Of a stretch of 64,000 bases of DNA, positions 44,433-57,569 are shown piece after piece. The DNA comes from Blastomyces gilchristii SLH14081 (taxonomy: Eukaryota; Ascomycota; Eurotiomycetes; Onygenales; Ajellomycetaceae). Made by a program: the position numbers and the translations under genes. Location: positions 2,301,893 through 2,365,892 of the forward strand of contig NW_003101681.1 of assembly GCF_000003855.2 (NCBI RefSeq), given 5' to 3'. Each line of letters starts with the position of its first letter. Position 1 is the stretch's first letter. A model generated the notes under the pieces. The model saw only the letters and a list, made by a program, of their open reading frames with translations, ran no database searches and was not told the DNA's origin.

Positions 44433-44959
44433 CATCATCTTCTTGTTAGAAAATGATTATTCATGCATTGTCTTCTTATTAGAAATGATTATTCATTGAG
44501 AGATATCTGAACACATAACAACACATAAGAAAGAGAAAACACAGTTAAGTGAACACTGAGTTCTCAGATAGAAGCTTGCTCATCAGTCACTCTGACTCTG
44601 TAATAAAGATTTTATAAGAGAATATCAGTGAAAGATCTGAGAGTTCTGACACTCAGATATATGAGAATATGATTACATTTCTTCAGATTTCACAGATATC
44701 ATACATCTGATGATCAATATAATCATGTCTAATGATAATATGAAACTCTTGAATGCAAGTATAGATGTGATGTCACAGTGACTCTGAGCAATATTGAAAT
44801 TACAACAGTAAGAGATAGCAGACATGCATACAACTCAATAACTTTAATACAAAGAGATTCAATAATTAACTAACATGATTTCAATATCTACAGAATTAAA
44901 TACAAAAGTGCTGAAAGAATACTTAAATACTTTTGTATATTTTAATACTTCTGATCTCA

Positions 44960-45690
44960 CTCTCTACTCATTATGAAGAATGGAAATGCTTATGAAACTG
45001 AGTGTAGATAAAGATATCATCAGTTCATTAATCAATCAAGATTGATATATTAATGAATGATTGAAAGATTAAATGAAACAGAAGTTCTATTCATGAATGA
45101 AAGTATGTGAATCAGTGTTGTAAATATCTGACAATATTATAAAATATCTTGATATTCTGTTTCAAGACACTGCTATGCAATAGAAAGTATTAGATTAGTT
45201 ACAGAGTATTCAACAGAGAAATACTTCTCTTACAATATTCATCCCTGACATCAATATCAAGATTCTAGAAGTAGGTGATCAATCTTGAAAGAATTGAATG
45301 AAGATTAACATGCTTAAGAAGACATTAACTTTCAAACTCTTACAGACTCTTGTAAGTGCAGACAAAGATCAGACTTATGAAGACTTCTGCACACAGCTCT
45401 GAACAATGAATGACTGTCTTATCAAGCTCAAGAATATACAGAACAGTGACAGAAGATGTTACACTTCAGTAACTTATACATCTGTACTGAGGAATAACAA
45501 TGATGCAGATGTTATGAATTGAGTAGACTCAAATGTCTACACATAAGCAAGAGTCTCTGTCATTCAAACAGGCTTCTGAGTTCCTGAGATCACTTCTGAA
45601 GAAGTTGCTGATTAATGTCAATGTGAAGTGTGTATCAACTGTAACTGATCAGAACACATTGCTTTCAACTGCTGATTGACCTATGTACCT
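44960..45690 (+). pseudogene. gag relic of E3
   Basis: The likely start is the ATG at about 44972 (MKNGNAYETEC). The capsid region includes YEDFCTQL-like and IKLKNIQNS segments (45375-45440). The zinc knuckle at 45631-45672 reads CINCN, stop, SEHIAFNC, exact CX2CX4HX4C spacing with one Gln codon turned to TGA/TAA. The leader between LTR and ATG is about 550 bases without a frame. Confidence 0.8.
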
Positions 45691-45879
45691 CTGCACTTGA
45701 GAGAAAGATCAGTGCCTGTCTGTGTCAACTATGTTACATTAGAGAAAGATTCAGAGAATAACTATGAGAATGTCTCAATGAAATAGAAAAAAGATTAGCT
45801 TCTATTCAAATTTGCAAACAGAAGCTTAAAGAGATTGAATGATAACAATTTGATGAGAAAATGACAATGCATGCAATTC

Positions 45880-47850
45880 TTATATCTACTGTGATTAATA
45901 TCATGTATAATATGAAGGCCATGATAGACAGTAGTCTATACTACTATGTAATGATAAAATCTTCAGTTGTAAGATATTATAACCTTCAGTGTATCTCTCT
46001 ATTAAAACCCTGACTTCTTGCAGGATTTGATGATTTAAAAGACATTTGTACCTGTTATATGATGAAGCTGACCATAGATGTGAGAGGACATTAATGTGAA
46101 GATGCCTATGCATATGAAGTTGATAATCTTGATTACAATCTTATGTTAGAACTTGTCTGACTATCTGAATAAGACATCTTGTTGAATGCTTGAAACAGAC
46201 GCTTGATATTCTCTAATAATGATAGAGTTCACAAAGAGGACATTCACAAGACCATGAATTTGACACAGATCTCTGCCAATGCATACAAAATACTCTGAAA
46301 AAGAAGTTATCATTAAAATCACTGACAGAGTCATCAATAGCAGAATCATATATCAATCTATTCTGTTAGTCTGACTGATATTAAAAAGGCTCTAGAAAAG
46401 TTATTCTATATTACAATAACAGATTCTTGTATGAAACTCTCTTAATAATATCATGAATATCTAGATGTCTTCTGATAAGATAATATTATGAATATATCTC
46501 TCTTACAAGGTTCTGAAGTGAATCACAGTATCAAGTTAGAGAAAAAGAATGATAAGAACTCTGAACTGTCATGAGACTCTCTTTATAACATGTTCTGAGA
46601 TGAACTTCTTCTTCTTCAAAAGACACTTAATAATCTGTTGAATAAAGAATTTATATATATTAGCAACTCTTCTGCTGCAGCCTCTATTCTCTTTATAAAG
46701 AAATCAAGTAAAGAACTCTGATTCTGTGTGAACTACTGAGATCTGAACAGATTGACAAAGAAAGATTGATATCTCTTATCTCTTATCAATGAAATCCTAG
46801 CATGAATTGAGTGAGCTCAATGATTTATAAAACTAGATGTCATCACTGTGTTTCATAAGATTTATATCACTGAAGAAGATGAATGACTTACAGCATTCTG
46901 AACATGTTATAATCTCTTTAAATGAATAGTCACACTCTTTAAACTGACTAATGCTCTTAGTATATTTCAGAAGTATATTAACTAAGTGCTCTGAAATTTC
47001 CTTGATGAGTTTGTATCTGCTTATTTAGATGACATTCTCATCTTCACTGATGAATTCAGAAAAGAATATCAAGAATATGTGTGAAAGATATTACAACAGC
47101 TATAAGAAGCAGAACTATCAATAGATATTGACAAGTGTGATTTTAAAGTCAAGAGTATCAAATATCTGGGTTTTATTATAGAAGCTGACAAGGGAATTTG
47201 AATGAATTCTGAGAAAGTCTCTGCCATTTTTGAATGAGAAGCTCTGTATACTGTGAAAGAGATATAAAGCTTCATTGAATTTGCTAACTTCTATCAGTGA
47301 TTTATATAAAACTTCTCAGATATTGTAAGATTACTTACAGATCTTACTAAGAAAGACTCAGTATTTCAATGATCAGCAGATGCTGAAGCTGCATTTATAT
47401 AGATGAAGAAGATATTCATTAATATCTCTCTGCTAATAATATTTGATTCTGATTATAAGATAGTTGTTAAAGCTGATTTCTCTGACTATGTGACAGAAGA
47501 AGCAATATTGTAATATAATGATGAAGATGTTCTATGATTATATGTCTTCATGTCTAAGAAACTGAGTTCTGCTGAATGCAATTATAAGATCTATGATAAG
47601 AAACTTCTTGTGATTATACACTATTTAGAAGAATGAGACTCTGAACTTCAAAGTATCTCTGAATTTGAGATAGTCATAGATCATAAGAACCTCAAATACT
47701 TCACAACTACTTATAAACTTACTGAATGTCAGATGCAATGATCTGAGTTCTTAAACTGCTTTCATTTTACAAAACACTACTGTTCTGACAGTCAGAACTT
47801 GATGACAGATGCTCTCTTACAATGAGAGCAAGATATATCATCTGATGTAA
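45880..47850 (+). pseudogene. protease, RT and RNase H relic of E3
   Basis: Protease: MKAMIDSSL (45913-45940), with DSS for the DSG active site. RT: FCVNY (46720-46740, Asp to Asn in the DYRxLN motif), FIKLDVITVF-H (46820-46860), and an intact SAYLDDILIF (47015-47045). Connection: SIKYLGFIIEA (47155-47185). RNase H: SPAECNYKIYDKKLL-type segment (47565-47615), IVIDHKNLKYF (47670-47700) and SQNLMTDALL (47790-47820). It is the only family A copy here with both YLDD aspartates, but stops are frequent. Confidence 0.87.
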
Positions 47851-48169
47851 TAGATACTTGCTGAATAAACTGAGAGCACTGACTCTTGAATCTGAAGATA
47901 CTAGTTGATTAAGATGAAACAGCTTACAGTACTATACATGCTTCTCTGATTAGAACTGTCACTGATATCTCAACTTCTTCTGAACCTATATTAGATGAGC
48001 TATGATATACAGCAGCTCAAACTGATAAACTTCTTTAAGCACTCACTGAAGCAGTATAATAAGAAGCATTCTGATTTCTCTCAGAATTATGTGTAAGAAC
48101 TGACATCTCAGAATGTTCAATTGATGATAATAACACTCTATAATTCTGTAAATGACACTGAGTTCCTCA

Positions 48170-49469
48170 CTTCAAACCCTTACACACCCGGATAATGCAA
48201 GAGATGTATGATTTGTGTATGACTAATTATTCAGACTGTGAACAACTGTATAGAATGATCTTCTGAGAGTTCTATTAACCTGAAATATCAAACAGTATCA
48301 GACACTTCATCTGAAACTGTAATCACTGTTCTTCTGTTATCTTATGAAAGAACTGTAGAAAAGATCTACTGAAATCACTTGATACTTCTGATAGAATCTG
48401 ATGAGATGTAGTAATTAACTTCACTATCAATCTATCTAAGAGTAAGAGTTGTAGAAACATTCTGATCATCATGAATTGATTAAGCAAAGATATAATATTG
48501 AAATCTTGTAATAAGATAAATACTGAATAAGTCACTGAAGCCTTTCTATAAAGTCTGTTCTATCAGATATATGAATTACTGAGATTTATAGTATTGAATT
48601 AAGACTGTCAATTTATAAGCACTCTCTGAACTAGAATCTGTCAAGTTCTCAAGATTATACACTGTCTATCAACTATTTATCACTCTGAGACTGATGATAC
48701 ATCAGAATGAATAATTCAGACTGTAAAGAATTATCTTCATAAGTTCTATAATCACTTATAAGATAATTGATATATTCTTCTTCTACATGCAGAGATCACT
48801 ATTAATAATCAAGATATTATTTTAACAGATATAAGTCTGTTCTTTCTTACACATGAATATCACATAAAAGTGTTGAATCTTTTAAAGATTACACAGTTCA
48901 CACTGAACCTCTGCAGTCTGATTCAGATCACTGATAATATAGTAATAAAGCTCTGAGATATCTGTGATTGAGTAGAGATCTTTATGATAACTGTAAAACA
49001 AGATCAAGAGAATCAAATCAATGTTCACTGAGATCTCACTGAACAATATAAGATAGAAGATCTGATATGATTGAATCTTAAGAACATATGAATCACATAT
49101 TTATCTTATATGCTAGATTACTGTCATATCAGATATAAAGTAATAAAAGTTCTAGATAGTTATAACTACTGTCTTAACATATCACTAGAGATTCATAATG
49201 TATTTCATACAAGCTTGCTTCATCATACTATCACTGATTCATTTTCTTCTCAACTGACTTCTGACTGACAACTGTCAGAGATCATAGAAGAAGATAATGA
49301 ACTTGAGTGAGAGATTGAAGATATTCTTAATAAGAGATTATACAGCTGCAGCTGACAATATCTTGTGAAATGAGTTAGCTATGATCAACTGACCTGAACT
49401 CTGAGTTCTGTGTTATCTGAAACAGCGGCTATTAACTGATGGGAACTGCTTCTGAAAAGAGAGGGCTAA
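48170..49469 (+). pseudogene. integrase and chromodomain relic of E3
   Basis: The zinc-binding part is HFKPLHTRI (48170-48200) and RHFI, stop, NCNHCS (48300-48330), HHCC type. The catalytic core follows to about 48900, including a segment matching SETDDTSE (48680-48705). The chromodomain at 49290-49440 shows NELE, EIEDILNKR, QYLVK then stop (Trp), and SETAAINRW. The purine-rich GAAAAGAGAGGGCTAA just before the LTR is the likely polypurine tract. Confidence 0.82.
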
Positions 49470-49840
49470 TGTGGCAGGCTGTGCCTGATCAATTATATAG
49501 ACTATTCTGTTACACTTCACAGATTTCAACCACTTCATTCTTGAACATGTACACTTCGATTCTCAGCCATTCTCAATCACTGATCCTCGGCCGCTACGAA
49601 CGTGCGTAATGTATGCTCTGATTCTCAGCTGTTCCCAATCACTGATTCTCAGCTGCTATGAACACATGTATATTCTTCTGCCCTGAAGCTCCACTGTGTA
49701 CATTATCACATACATGTATAAATATTCACTCTGATCACTGATTTCTACACTTTCTCTTTCTTTCCTTCTTTAACATTTTTATCTTTGTTAAATAAGACCT
49801 ATCAATATAATACCAATTTATTCGGCGTAGGCCTCTTACA
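49470..49840 (+). repeat. 3' LTR of E3 (371 bp)
   Basis: The inner start is mutated (CAGGCTGTGCCTGATC) and the outer end keeps TTCGGCGTAGGCCTCTTACA. Confidence 0.96.
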
Positions 49841-51560
49841 AAGATGCATGATTGTAAGACATCTTTATTATTATATTACAATATAGCTTCTTCTATGACA
49901 TAGTCAGAGAAATCAGCTTCAATAACTGTCTTACAGTCAGAATTGAATATTATCAGTAGAGAAGTATTAATAAACATCTTCTTCATCTGTGTAAATACAG
50001 CTTCAGTGTCTACTAATTATTAAAATACTGAGTCTTTCTTAGTGAGTTCTGTAAGTGATCCCATGATATCTGAGAAGTTTTATATAAATTACTGATAGAA
50101 GTTAGCAAATTCAATGAAGCTTTATATATCTTTCACAGTGCACAGAGCCTCTTATTCAAGAATAGCAGAGACCTTCTCAGAATTCATTCAGATTTTCTTA
50201 CCAGCTTCTATGATAAAGTCTAGATATTTTATACTTTTAATCTCAAAATCATACTTATCTATGTTTATCAGCAGTTCTGCGTTCTATAGTTATTATAATA
50301 TCTTTCACACATATTCTTGATATTCTTTCCTGAATTCATCAGTGAAGATGAGAATGTTATCAAGATATACAGATATAAATTTATCAAGAAAGTCTCAGAG
50401 TGCTCAGTTGATATACTTCTGAAATATACTGAGAGTGTTAGCCAGTTCGAAGAGTGTAACTACTCATTCAAAGAGATTATATTGAGTTCAAAATACTGTA
50501 AGTTACTTATCTTCTTTAGCAATGCAGATCTTATAAAATGCAGTAATAATATTTAACTTTATAAATTATTAAGCTTGTTTAATATGAGCTAGAGATTTAT
50601 TAATAAGAGATAAAGAATAACAGTCCTTCTTTATTAATCTGTTCAATTCTCAATAATTCACACAGAATCAGAGTTCTTTATCTGACTTCTTTGCAAAGAA
50701 AATAGAGGCTGCAGTGAAAGAGTTGCTTATATATACAAATTCTTTATTCAACAAATCATTGAGTGTCTTTTAAAGAAGAAGAAGTTCATCTCAGAATAAA
50801 TTATAAAGAGAATCTCATAATAATTCAGAGTTCTTACTGTCTCTCTTTTTCAACTTAATACTGTGATTCACTTCTGAACCTTGTAAGAGAAGTAGATTTG
50901 TAACATTATTATCTTATTGAAAGATATCTAGATATTCATAATATTGTTGAGAGAGTTTTGTATGAGAATCTGTTATTGTAACACAGGATAACTTTTTCAG
51001 AGCCTTTTTAATATTGGTCAGACTGACAGAATAGATTGACACATGATTCTGCTGTCAGTGACTCTGTCAGCAGTTTTAATAACAACTTCTTTTTCAGAGT
51101 ATTTTATAAGTGTTGGCAGAGATCTGTGTAAGGTTCATAGTCTTGTAAATATCATCTTTGTGAATCCTATCATTGTTAGAGAATATCAAGCTCCTGTTTC
51201 AGACATTCAACAAGATGCCTTGTTCAGATAGTTAGACAAGTTCTAATATAAGAATATAATCAAGATTATCAACTTCATATGTGTAGATGTTTTCACACTG
51301 ATGTTCTCTGACATCTATGTTTAGTTTCATCATATAACAGATGCAAACATCTTTTGAATCATTGAATTCTGTGAGAAGTTGAGATTTTGATAAGAGAATA
51401 CACTGAAGATTATGACATCTTACAACTGAAGATTTAATCATTATATAGTGACATAGATCACTGTCTATCATGGCTTTTATATTATACATATTATTAATCA
51501 CAGTAGATACAAGAATTGTATTCATTGTCATTTTCTCTTTAAATTATTATCATCTGATCT
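49841..51560 (-). pseudogene. protease, RT and RNase H (5' part) relic of E2
   Basis: The minus strand has a 99-codon open stretch at 51232-51531 holding the protease, with NIKAMIDSDLCHYIMIKSS: DSD replaces DSG by one G to A change. RT follows with LRFCVNY-type and YVYLDNILIF-type (50340-50370) segments. RNase H starts near 50000 and is cut at 49845 by E3. Colinear with E3 and E6. Confidence 0.78.
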
Positions 51561-51699
51561 CTTCAAGCTTCTGTTTGTAAATTTAGACAGAAGCTAATCT
51601 TTTCTCTGTTTTATTAAAACATTCTTATAGTTATCTTTCAAATCTTTCTTCACTGCAATGTGGTTGGCGCGGACAGGTACTGATTCATTCTTCAAATGA

Positions 51700-52930
51700 G
51701 AAAACACTGATCTTTCTCTTGATTGAGAAGATACTGATCTTTCTCTTGAATGTGAAGACACATAGATCAATCAACAGTTGAAAGTGATGTGTTCTAATTG
51801 ATTACAGTTGATATATACTTCATATTCATGTTGATCAGTGACTTTCTCAGAAGTGATCTCAGAGACTTGAAAGTCTGTTCAAATGATAGAAACTCTTGCT
51901 TATGTATAGACATTTAAATCTATTCAATTCATAACATCTGCATCATTGCTGTTACTTCTCTTCAGTATAGATGTATAAGTGACTGAAGTGTAACATCTTC
52001 TGTCACTGTTCTGTATACTCTTAAGCTTGATAAGATGATCATTCAATGTCCGGAGCTGTGTGCAGAAGTCTTCATAAGTCTGGTCTTTGTCTATACTTAC
52101 AAGAGTCTGTAAGAGTTCAAAAGTGAATATCTTCTTAAGTATACTAATCTTTATTCAGTTCTCTCAAGATTGATCACCTGCTTCTAGAATCTTGATATTG
52201 AAGTTAGAAATAAATGTTATAAGAGAAGTATTTCTCTGTTAAACACTCTGTAATCAATCTAATACTTTCTGTTGCATGGCAGTGTCTTAGAACAGAATAT
52301 CAAGATATCTCATAATATTATCAGATGTTTACAATGCTGATTCACATACTTCTATTCATGAATAGAACTTCTGTTTCACATAATTCTTTAATCACTCATT
52401 GATATATGAATCTTAATTGATTAATGAACTGATGACATCTTCATCTACACTTAGTTTTGTGAGTATTTTCATTCTTCATGATGAATAGAGAGTGAGATCA
52501 GAAGTATTGAAATATGTAAAAGTATCTAAGTGTTTCTTTAATACTTTTGTATTCAATTCTGTAGATGTTGAAATTGTATGAGTTAATCATTGAATCTCTT
52601 TGTAGTGAAGTTGTTGAGTTACATGCATGTCTGCTATCTGTTGCTGTTATAATTTCAACATTGCTTGAAGTCATTGTGACATTATGTCTATGCTTGTGTT
52701 TAAGAGTTTCATATTATCATTAGACATGATTATATCACTTTGTCAGATATGTGATATCTGTAGAAGTGTAATCATATGAATATCTCATATATCTGAGATC
52801 AGAACTCTCAGATCTTTCACTAACATTCTCTTTATAAGATCTTATTACAGGGTCAGAGTGACTGATAAGCAAGCTTCTATCTGAGAACTCAGTATCTGCT
52901 TAACTGTTTGACTGATTCTCTATTTCTTAC
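51700..52930 (-). pseudogene. gag relic of E2
   Basis: Minus-strand reading colinear with gag of E3. The degenerate zinc knuckle lies near 51770-51820 (INCNQLEHITFNC with the first Cys changed to Tyr). The leader runs to the LTR at 53033. Broken by stops. Confidence 0.72.
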
Positions 52931-53020
52931 ACATTGTTTATATATTCAGATATCTCAGTGAGTAATCATTTCTAATGAGAAGATAATGTGTGAATAATCA
53001 TTTTTAATAAGAAGACAATA

Positions 53021-53033
53021 AACATTTTTCTAG
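53021..53033 (-). promoter_or_regulatory. Candidate self-complementary primer-binding site of E2
   Basis: Minus-strand CTAGAAAAATGTT pairs without mismatch over 11 bases with AACATTTTTCT in the 5' LTR (complement at 53093-53103). G/C variant; the cleanest example. Confidence 0.6.
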
Positions 53034-53396
53034 TGTAAGAAGCCTACACTGAATAGATCAGTATTATATTGATAGGTCTTATATAACAAAGAGAAAAATG
53101 TTAGAGAAGAAAAGAAAGAGAAAGTGTGAGAATCAGTGATTGAGATAGATATTTATACACATATATGATAGTGTATGCAGTGAAGCTTCAGGGCGGAAGA
53201 ATCTATACACATTTGTGGCGGCCGAGGATTGGTGATTGAGAGTGGCTGAGAATTAAAGTGTGCACATTCGTGGCAGCCGAGGATCGGCAATCGAGAATGA
53301 CTAAGAATCAGAGCATACGCGTTCGAGAGTGAAGCGGAAGAATCTATGGAGTGTAACGGAATAGTCTATATGATTGATCAGGCGCAGCCCGTCACA
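53034..53396 (-). repeat. 5' LTR of E2 (363 bp)
   Basis: The outer (right) end keeps AGGCGCAGCCCGTCACA and several CG sites from 53210 on. The inner end is mutated to GCCTACACTGAATAGATCAG. Confidence 0.95.
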
Positions 53397-53780
53397 CTTA
53401 AGAAGACATTAACTTTCAAACTCTTGCAGACTCTTATAAGCATAGATAAAGACCAGACTTATGAAGACTTCTGTACACAACTTCAGACATTGAATGATCA
53501 TCTTATCAAGCTCAAGAGTATACAGAACAGTGACAGAAGACATTACATCTCAGTCACTTATACACTCATGCTGAAGAGAAGTAACAGCAATGATGCAGAT
53601 ACTATGAACTGAATAGACTCAAATGTCTATACATAAGCAAGAGTTTTCATCATTTGAACAGGCTTCTGAGTTCCTGAGATGACTTCTGAAGAAGTCATCA
53701 ATCAATGTTAATGTGAAGTGTGTATCAACTGTAACTGATCAGAACATATTACTTTCAACTGCTGATCAGTCTACATACCT
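53397..53780 (+). pseudogene. gag relic of E1, C-terminal part
   Basis: Continues the E1 gag after E2. It has TLISIDKDQTYEDFCTQL (53430-53485) and a zinc knuckle at 53721-53762, CINCN, stop, SEHITFNC. The open frame starting at 53346 begins inside the E2 LTR and is not a real start. Confidence 0.78.
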
Positions 53781-53979
53781 TCTTACTTAAAGAATGAATC
53801 AACATCTATCTGTATCAATCACATTGCATTGAAAGAAGATTCAGAAGACAACTATGAGAATATCTTAATAAAACAGAGAAAAGATTAGCTTCTGTTCAAA
53901 TTTGTAAACAGAAGCTTGAAGAGATTGAATGATAATAATTTAAAGAGAAAATAATAATGAATGTAATTCTTATATCTAC

Positions 53980-55920
53980 TGTGATTAATAACATGTATAA
54001 TATGAAAGTCATGATAGACAGTGATCTATATCACTATGCAATAATTAAATCTTCAGTTGTAAGATATTATAATCTTCAGCATATTCTCTTATTAAAATCC
54101 TAACTTCTTACAGTATTCAATAGTTCAAAAGATGTTTGAATCTGTTACATGATGAAACTAAATATAGATGTTGAAGAATATCAGTGTGAAGATGCCTCTA
54201 TATATGAAGTTAATAATCTTGATTATAATCTTATATTAGAACTTGTCTGACTATCTGAATAAGATATCTTATTAAACACTTAAAACAGGAGTTTAATATT
54301 CTCTAACAATGATAGAGTTCATGAGAATGACATTCACAAGACTATGAATCTGATACAGATCTCTGTCAACATCCATGAAATACTCAGAAAAAGAAGTTGC
54401 TGAAAGAATCACTGATAGCAGAATCATGTATCAATCTATTTCACCAGTCTGATCAATAATAAAAAGATTCTAGAAAAGTTATTCTATATTACAATAACAG
54501 ATTCTTGTACAAAACTCTCTTAACAATATCATGAATATCTAGATATCTTCTGACAAGATAATAATGCTACAAATCTATCTTTCTTACAAGGTTCAGAAGT
54601 AAATCACAGTATCAAGTGAAAAAAGATGAATAGTAAGAAATCTGAATTATTATAAGGCTCTCTTTATAACATGTTCTGAGATGAACTTCTTCTTTGAAAG
54701 ACACTCAATGATCTATTGAATAAAGAATTCATATATATTAATAACTCTTTCACTGCAGTCTCTATTCTCTTTGCAAACAAATCAGATAAAGAACTCTGAT
54801 TCTGTGTGAATTATCAAGAATTAAATAGATTAATGAAGAAGAATCATTATTCTTTATCTCTTATCAATAAATCTCTAGCTCACATTGAACAAGCTCAATG
54901 ATTTACAAAGTTAGATATCATCACTGTGTTTCATAAGATCTGTATCACTGAAGAAGATGAGTGACTTACAGTATTTCAAACATGATATGATCTCTTTAAA
55001 TGAGTAGTCACACTCTTTGAACTGACTAACACTTTCAGTACATTTCAGAAGTATATCAACTGAGCACTCTGAGATTTCCTTGATAAATTCATATCTGTAT
55101 ATCTTAATAACATTCTCATCTTCACTGATGAATTCAGGAAAGAATACTAAGAATATGTGCAAAAGATATTACAATAACTACAGAAAGCAGAACTGTCAAT
55201 AAATATAGATAAGTATAATTTTGAGATTAAAAGTATAAAATATCTAGACTTTATCATAGAAGCTGATAAGAGAATTTGAATAAATTCTGAGAAGATCTCT
55301 GCTATTCTTGAATGAGAGACTCTGTGCACTGTGAAAGATGTATGAAGCTTCATCAGATTCACTAACTTCTATCAACAATTTATATGAAAGTTCTCAGATA
55401 TTGTCAGATTACTTATAAAACTCACTAAGAAGAACTCAGTATTTCAATGATTAGCAGACACTGAAGCTGCATTTATATAGATGAAGAAGATATTCATTAA
55501 TATCTCTCTACTTATAATATTTAATTCTGATTGTGAAACAGTTATTGAAGCTGATTTCTCTGATTATATCACAGAAGAAGCTATATTGTAATATAATGAT
55601 GAAGATATCTTACAATTATACATCTTCATGTCTAAGAAACTGAGTCCTGCTGAATACAACTATGAGATCCATGATAAGAAACTTCTCATAATTATATACT
55701 GTTTAGAAGAATGAGACTCTGAACTCTGAAATATCTCTGAATTTGAGATAATTATAGATCATATGAATCTTAAATACTTTATAATAATTCATAAACTTAT
55801 TAAATAACAGATAGAATGATCTGAGTTTCTAAGCTACTTTTATTTTATAATACATCATTATCTCAGTAGTCAGAACTCAATGACAGATATTCTCTTATAA
55901 TAAGAGTAAGATATGTCTTC
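53980..55920 (+). pseudogene. protease, RT and RNase H relic of E1
   Basis: Protease: MKVMIDSDL (54003-54030). RT: FCVNYQELNRL (54805-54840, Asp to Asn) and VYLNNILIF (55095-55122, both YxDD aspartates lost). Connection: SIKYLDFIIEA-type (55230-55262). RNase [16 protein letters not shown] (55645-55690) and SQNSMTDILL (55870-55900). Colinear with E3. Inactive. Confidence 0.8.
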
Positions 55921-56259
55921 TAATGTAACAGATATCTGTTGAATGAACTGAGAACATCAGCTTCTAGATCTGAAGATATTGGTGAATCAAGATGAAATAA
56001 CTCATAACACTATACATACTTCTTCAATTAGAACATTCTCTCTCTGAACTGCTACTGACACTGATACTGTCACTGATATCTTGACTTCTTCTGAACCTAC
56101 ACTAGATGAATTATGATATATAACAGCTCAAACTGATGAACTTCTTCAAGTGCTCACTGAAGCAGTATATCAAGAAGCACTCTGATTTCTCTCAGAACTA
56201 TGTATAAGAACTGACATCTCAGAATATTCAATTGATGATAATAACACTCTATGATTCTG

Positions 56260-57569
56260 TGAATGATGCTGAGTCTCTCACTCTGAACTCTTACATACTC
56301 AGATAATGCAAGAGATGTATGATTTATATATAATCAGCTATTCAGACTATAAATAATTATATAAAATGATCTTCTGAGAGTTCTACTGACCTGAGATATT
56401 AAATAGTATCAGATGCTTTATTTGAAACTACAATCACTATTCTTCTGTTATCTTATAAAAGAATTATAGAAAAGATCTATTAAAATCACTTAATATCTCT
56501 GATAAAATCTGATGAGATGTAGTAATTAACTTTACTGTTAATCTCTCTAAGAGTAAGAGTTGTAGAAACATTCTGATCATTGTGAATCAATTGAGCAAAG
56601 ATATAATATTGAAATCTTGTGATAAGATGAATACTGAACAAGTCACTGAAGCTTTTTTACAGAGTCTGTTCTATTAAATATATGAATTACTGAGATCTAT
56701 AGTATCAGATCAGAGCTGTCAATTTATAAGTACTCTCTGAATAAGAATCTGTCAAGTTCTCAAGATTATATGTTATCTATCAACTATCTATCACTCTGAG
56801 ACTGATAATACATCAGAATGAATAATTCAGACTGTAAAGAATTATCTCTGTAAGTTCTGGAATTACTTATAAGATAATTGATATGATTTGCTTCTATATG
56901 CAGAGGTCACTATCAATGAATAAGATATTATTTTAATAGATGTAAGTCTGTTCTTTCTTACACATGATTATCACATGAAGATGTTGAATCTTCTAGAGAC
57001 TATACAGTTCACACTGAATCTCTGCAGTCTGATTCAGATTGCTGATAATATAGTAATAAAGTGCTGAGATGTCTGTAACTGAGCAGAGGTCTTTATAACA
57101 ACTGTGAAACAAGATTAAGAGAATCAAATCAATATTCACTGAGACCTCACTGAGCAATATAACATAGAAGACTTGATATAATTGAATCTTAAGAATATAC
57201 AGATCACATATTCATCTTGTATACTGAATTACTGCTATGTCAAGTATAAAGTGATAGAAGTTCTAGATAGTCACAACTATTATCTTAACACTTCATCAGA
57301 AATTCATGATATATTTCACACAAGTCTACTCTATCACACTGTCACTGACTCATTCTCTTCACAACTGACCTCTGACTGACAGCTGCCAGGGATCATAGAA
57401 GAAGATAATGAACTTAAGTGCGAAATTGAAGATATTCTTGATAAGAGACTCTGCAGCTGTGACTGACAATATCTTGTGAAATGAGTTAGTTATAATCATC
57501 TGACCTGAACTCTGAGTTCCATGTTATCTGAGACCGCGGCCCTTGACTGATGAGAAGAAGAGGGTTAAT
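56260..57569 (+). pseudogene. integrase and chromodomain relic of E1
   Basis: The zinc-binding part ends near 56440. The core runs to about 57150. The open stretch 57182-57379 covers the integrase C-terminal domain (YCYVKYKVIEVLDSHNYYL and IFHTSLLYHTVTDSF). The chromodomain at 57400-57560 has NELK, EIEDILDKRLCSCD, QYLVK then stop. The tail GAAGAAGAGGGTTAA is the likely polypurine tract. Confidence 0.8.

Larger units (their letters stand above)
44049..49840 (+). mobile_element. E3: complete family A chromovirus, 5.8 kb
   Basis: Two equal LTRs of 371 bp and a perfect 5-bp duplication aagat (44044-44048 and 49841-49845). The interior is uninterrupted, so it is the best reference for family A: leader, gag with zinc knuckle, protease, RT, RNase H, integrase, chromodomain. 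It inserted into the RNase H of E2 in opposite orientation. Still full of stops. Confidence 0.97.
39047..53396 (-). mobile_element. E2: family A element on the minus strand, split by a LINE and by E3
   Basis: Two 363-bp LTRs (39047-39409, 53034-53396) and a perfect duplication cttaa (39042-39046 and 53397-53401). Removing the LINE (40348-43025) and E3 (44049-49840) gives a colinear minus-strand gag-pol. It inserted into the E1 gag in inverted orientation. Confidence 0.95.
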
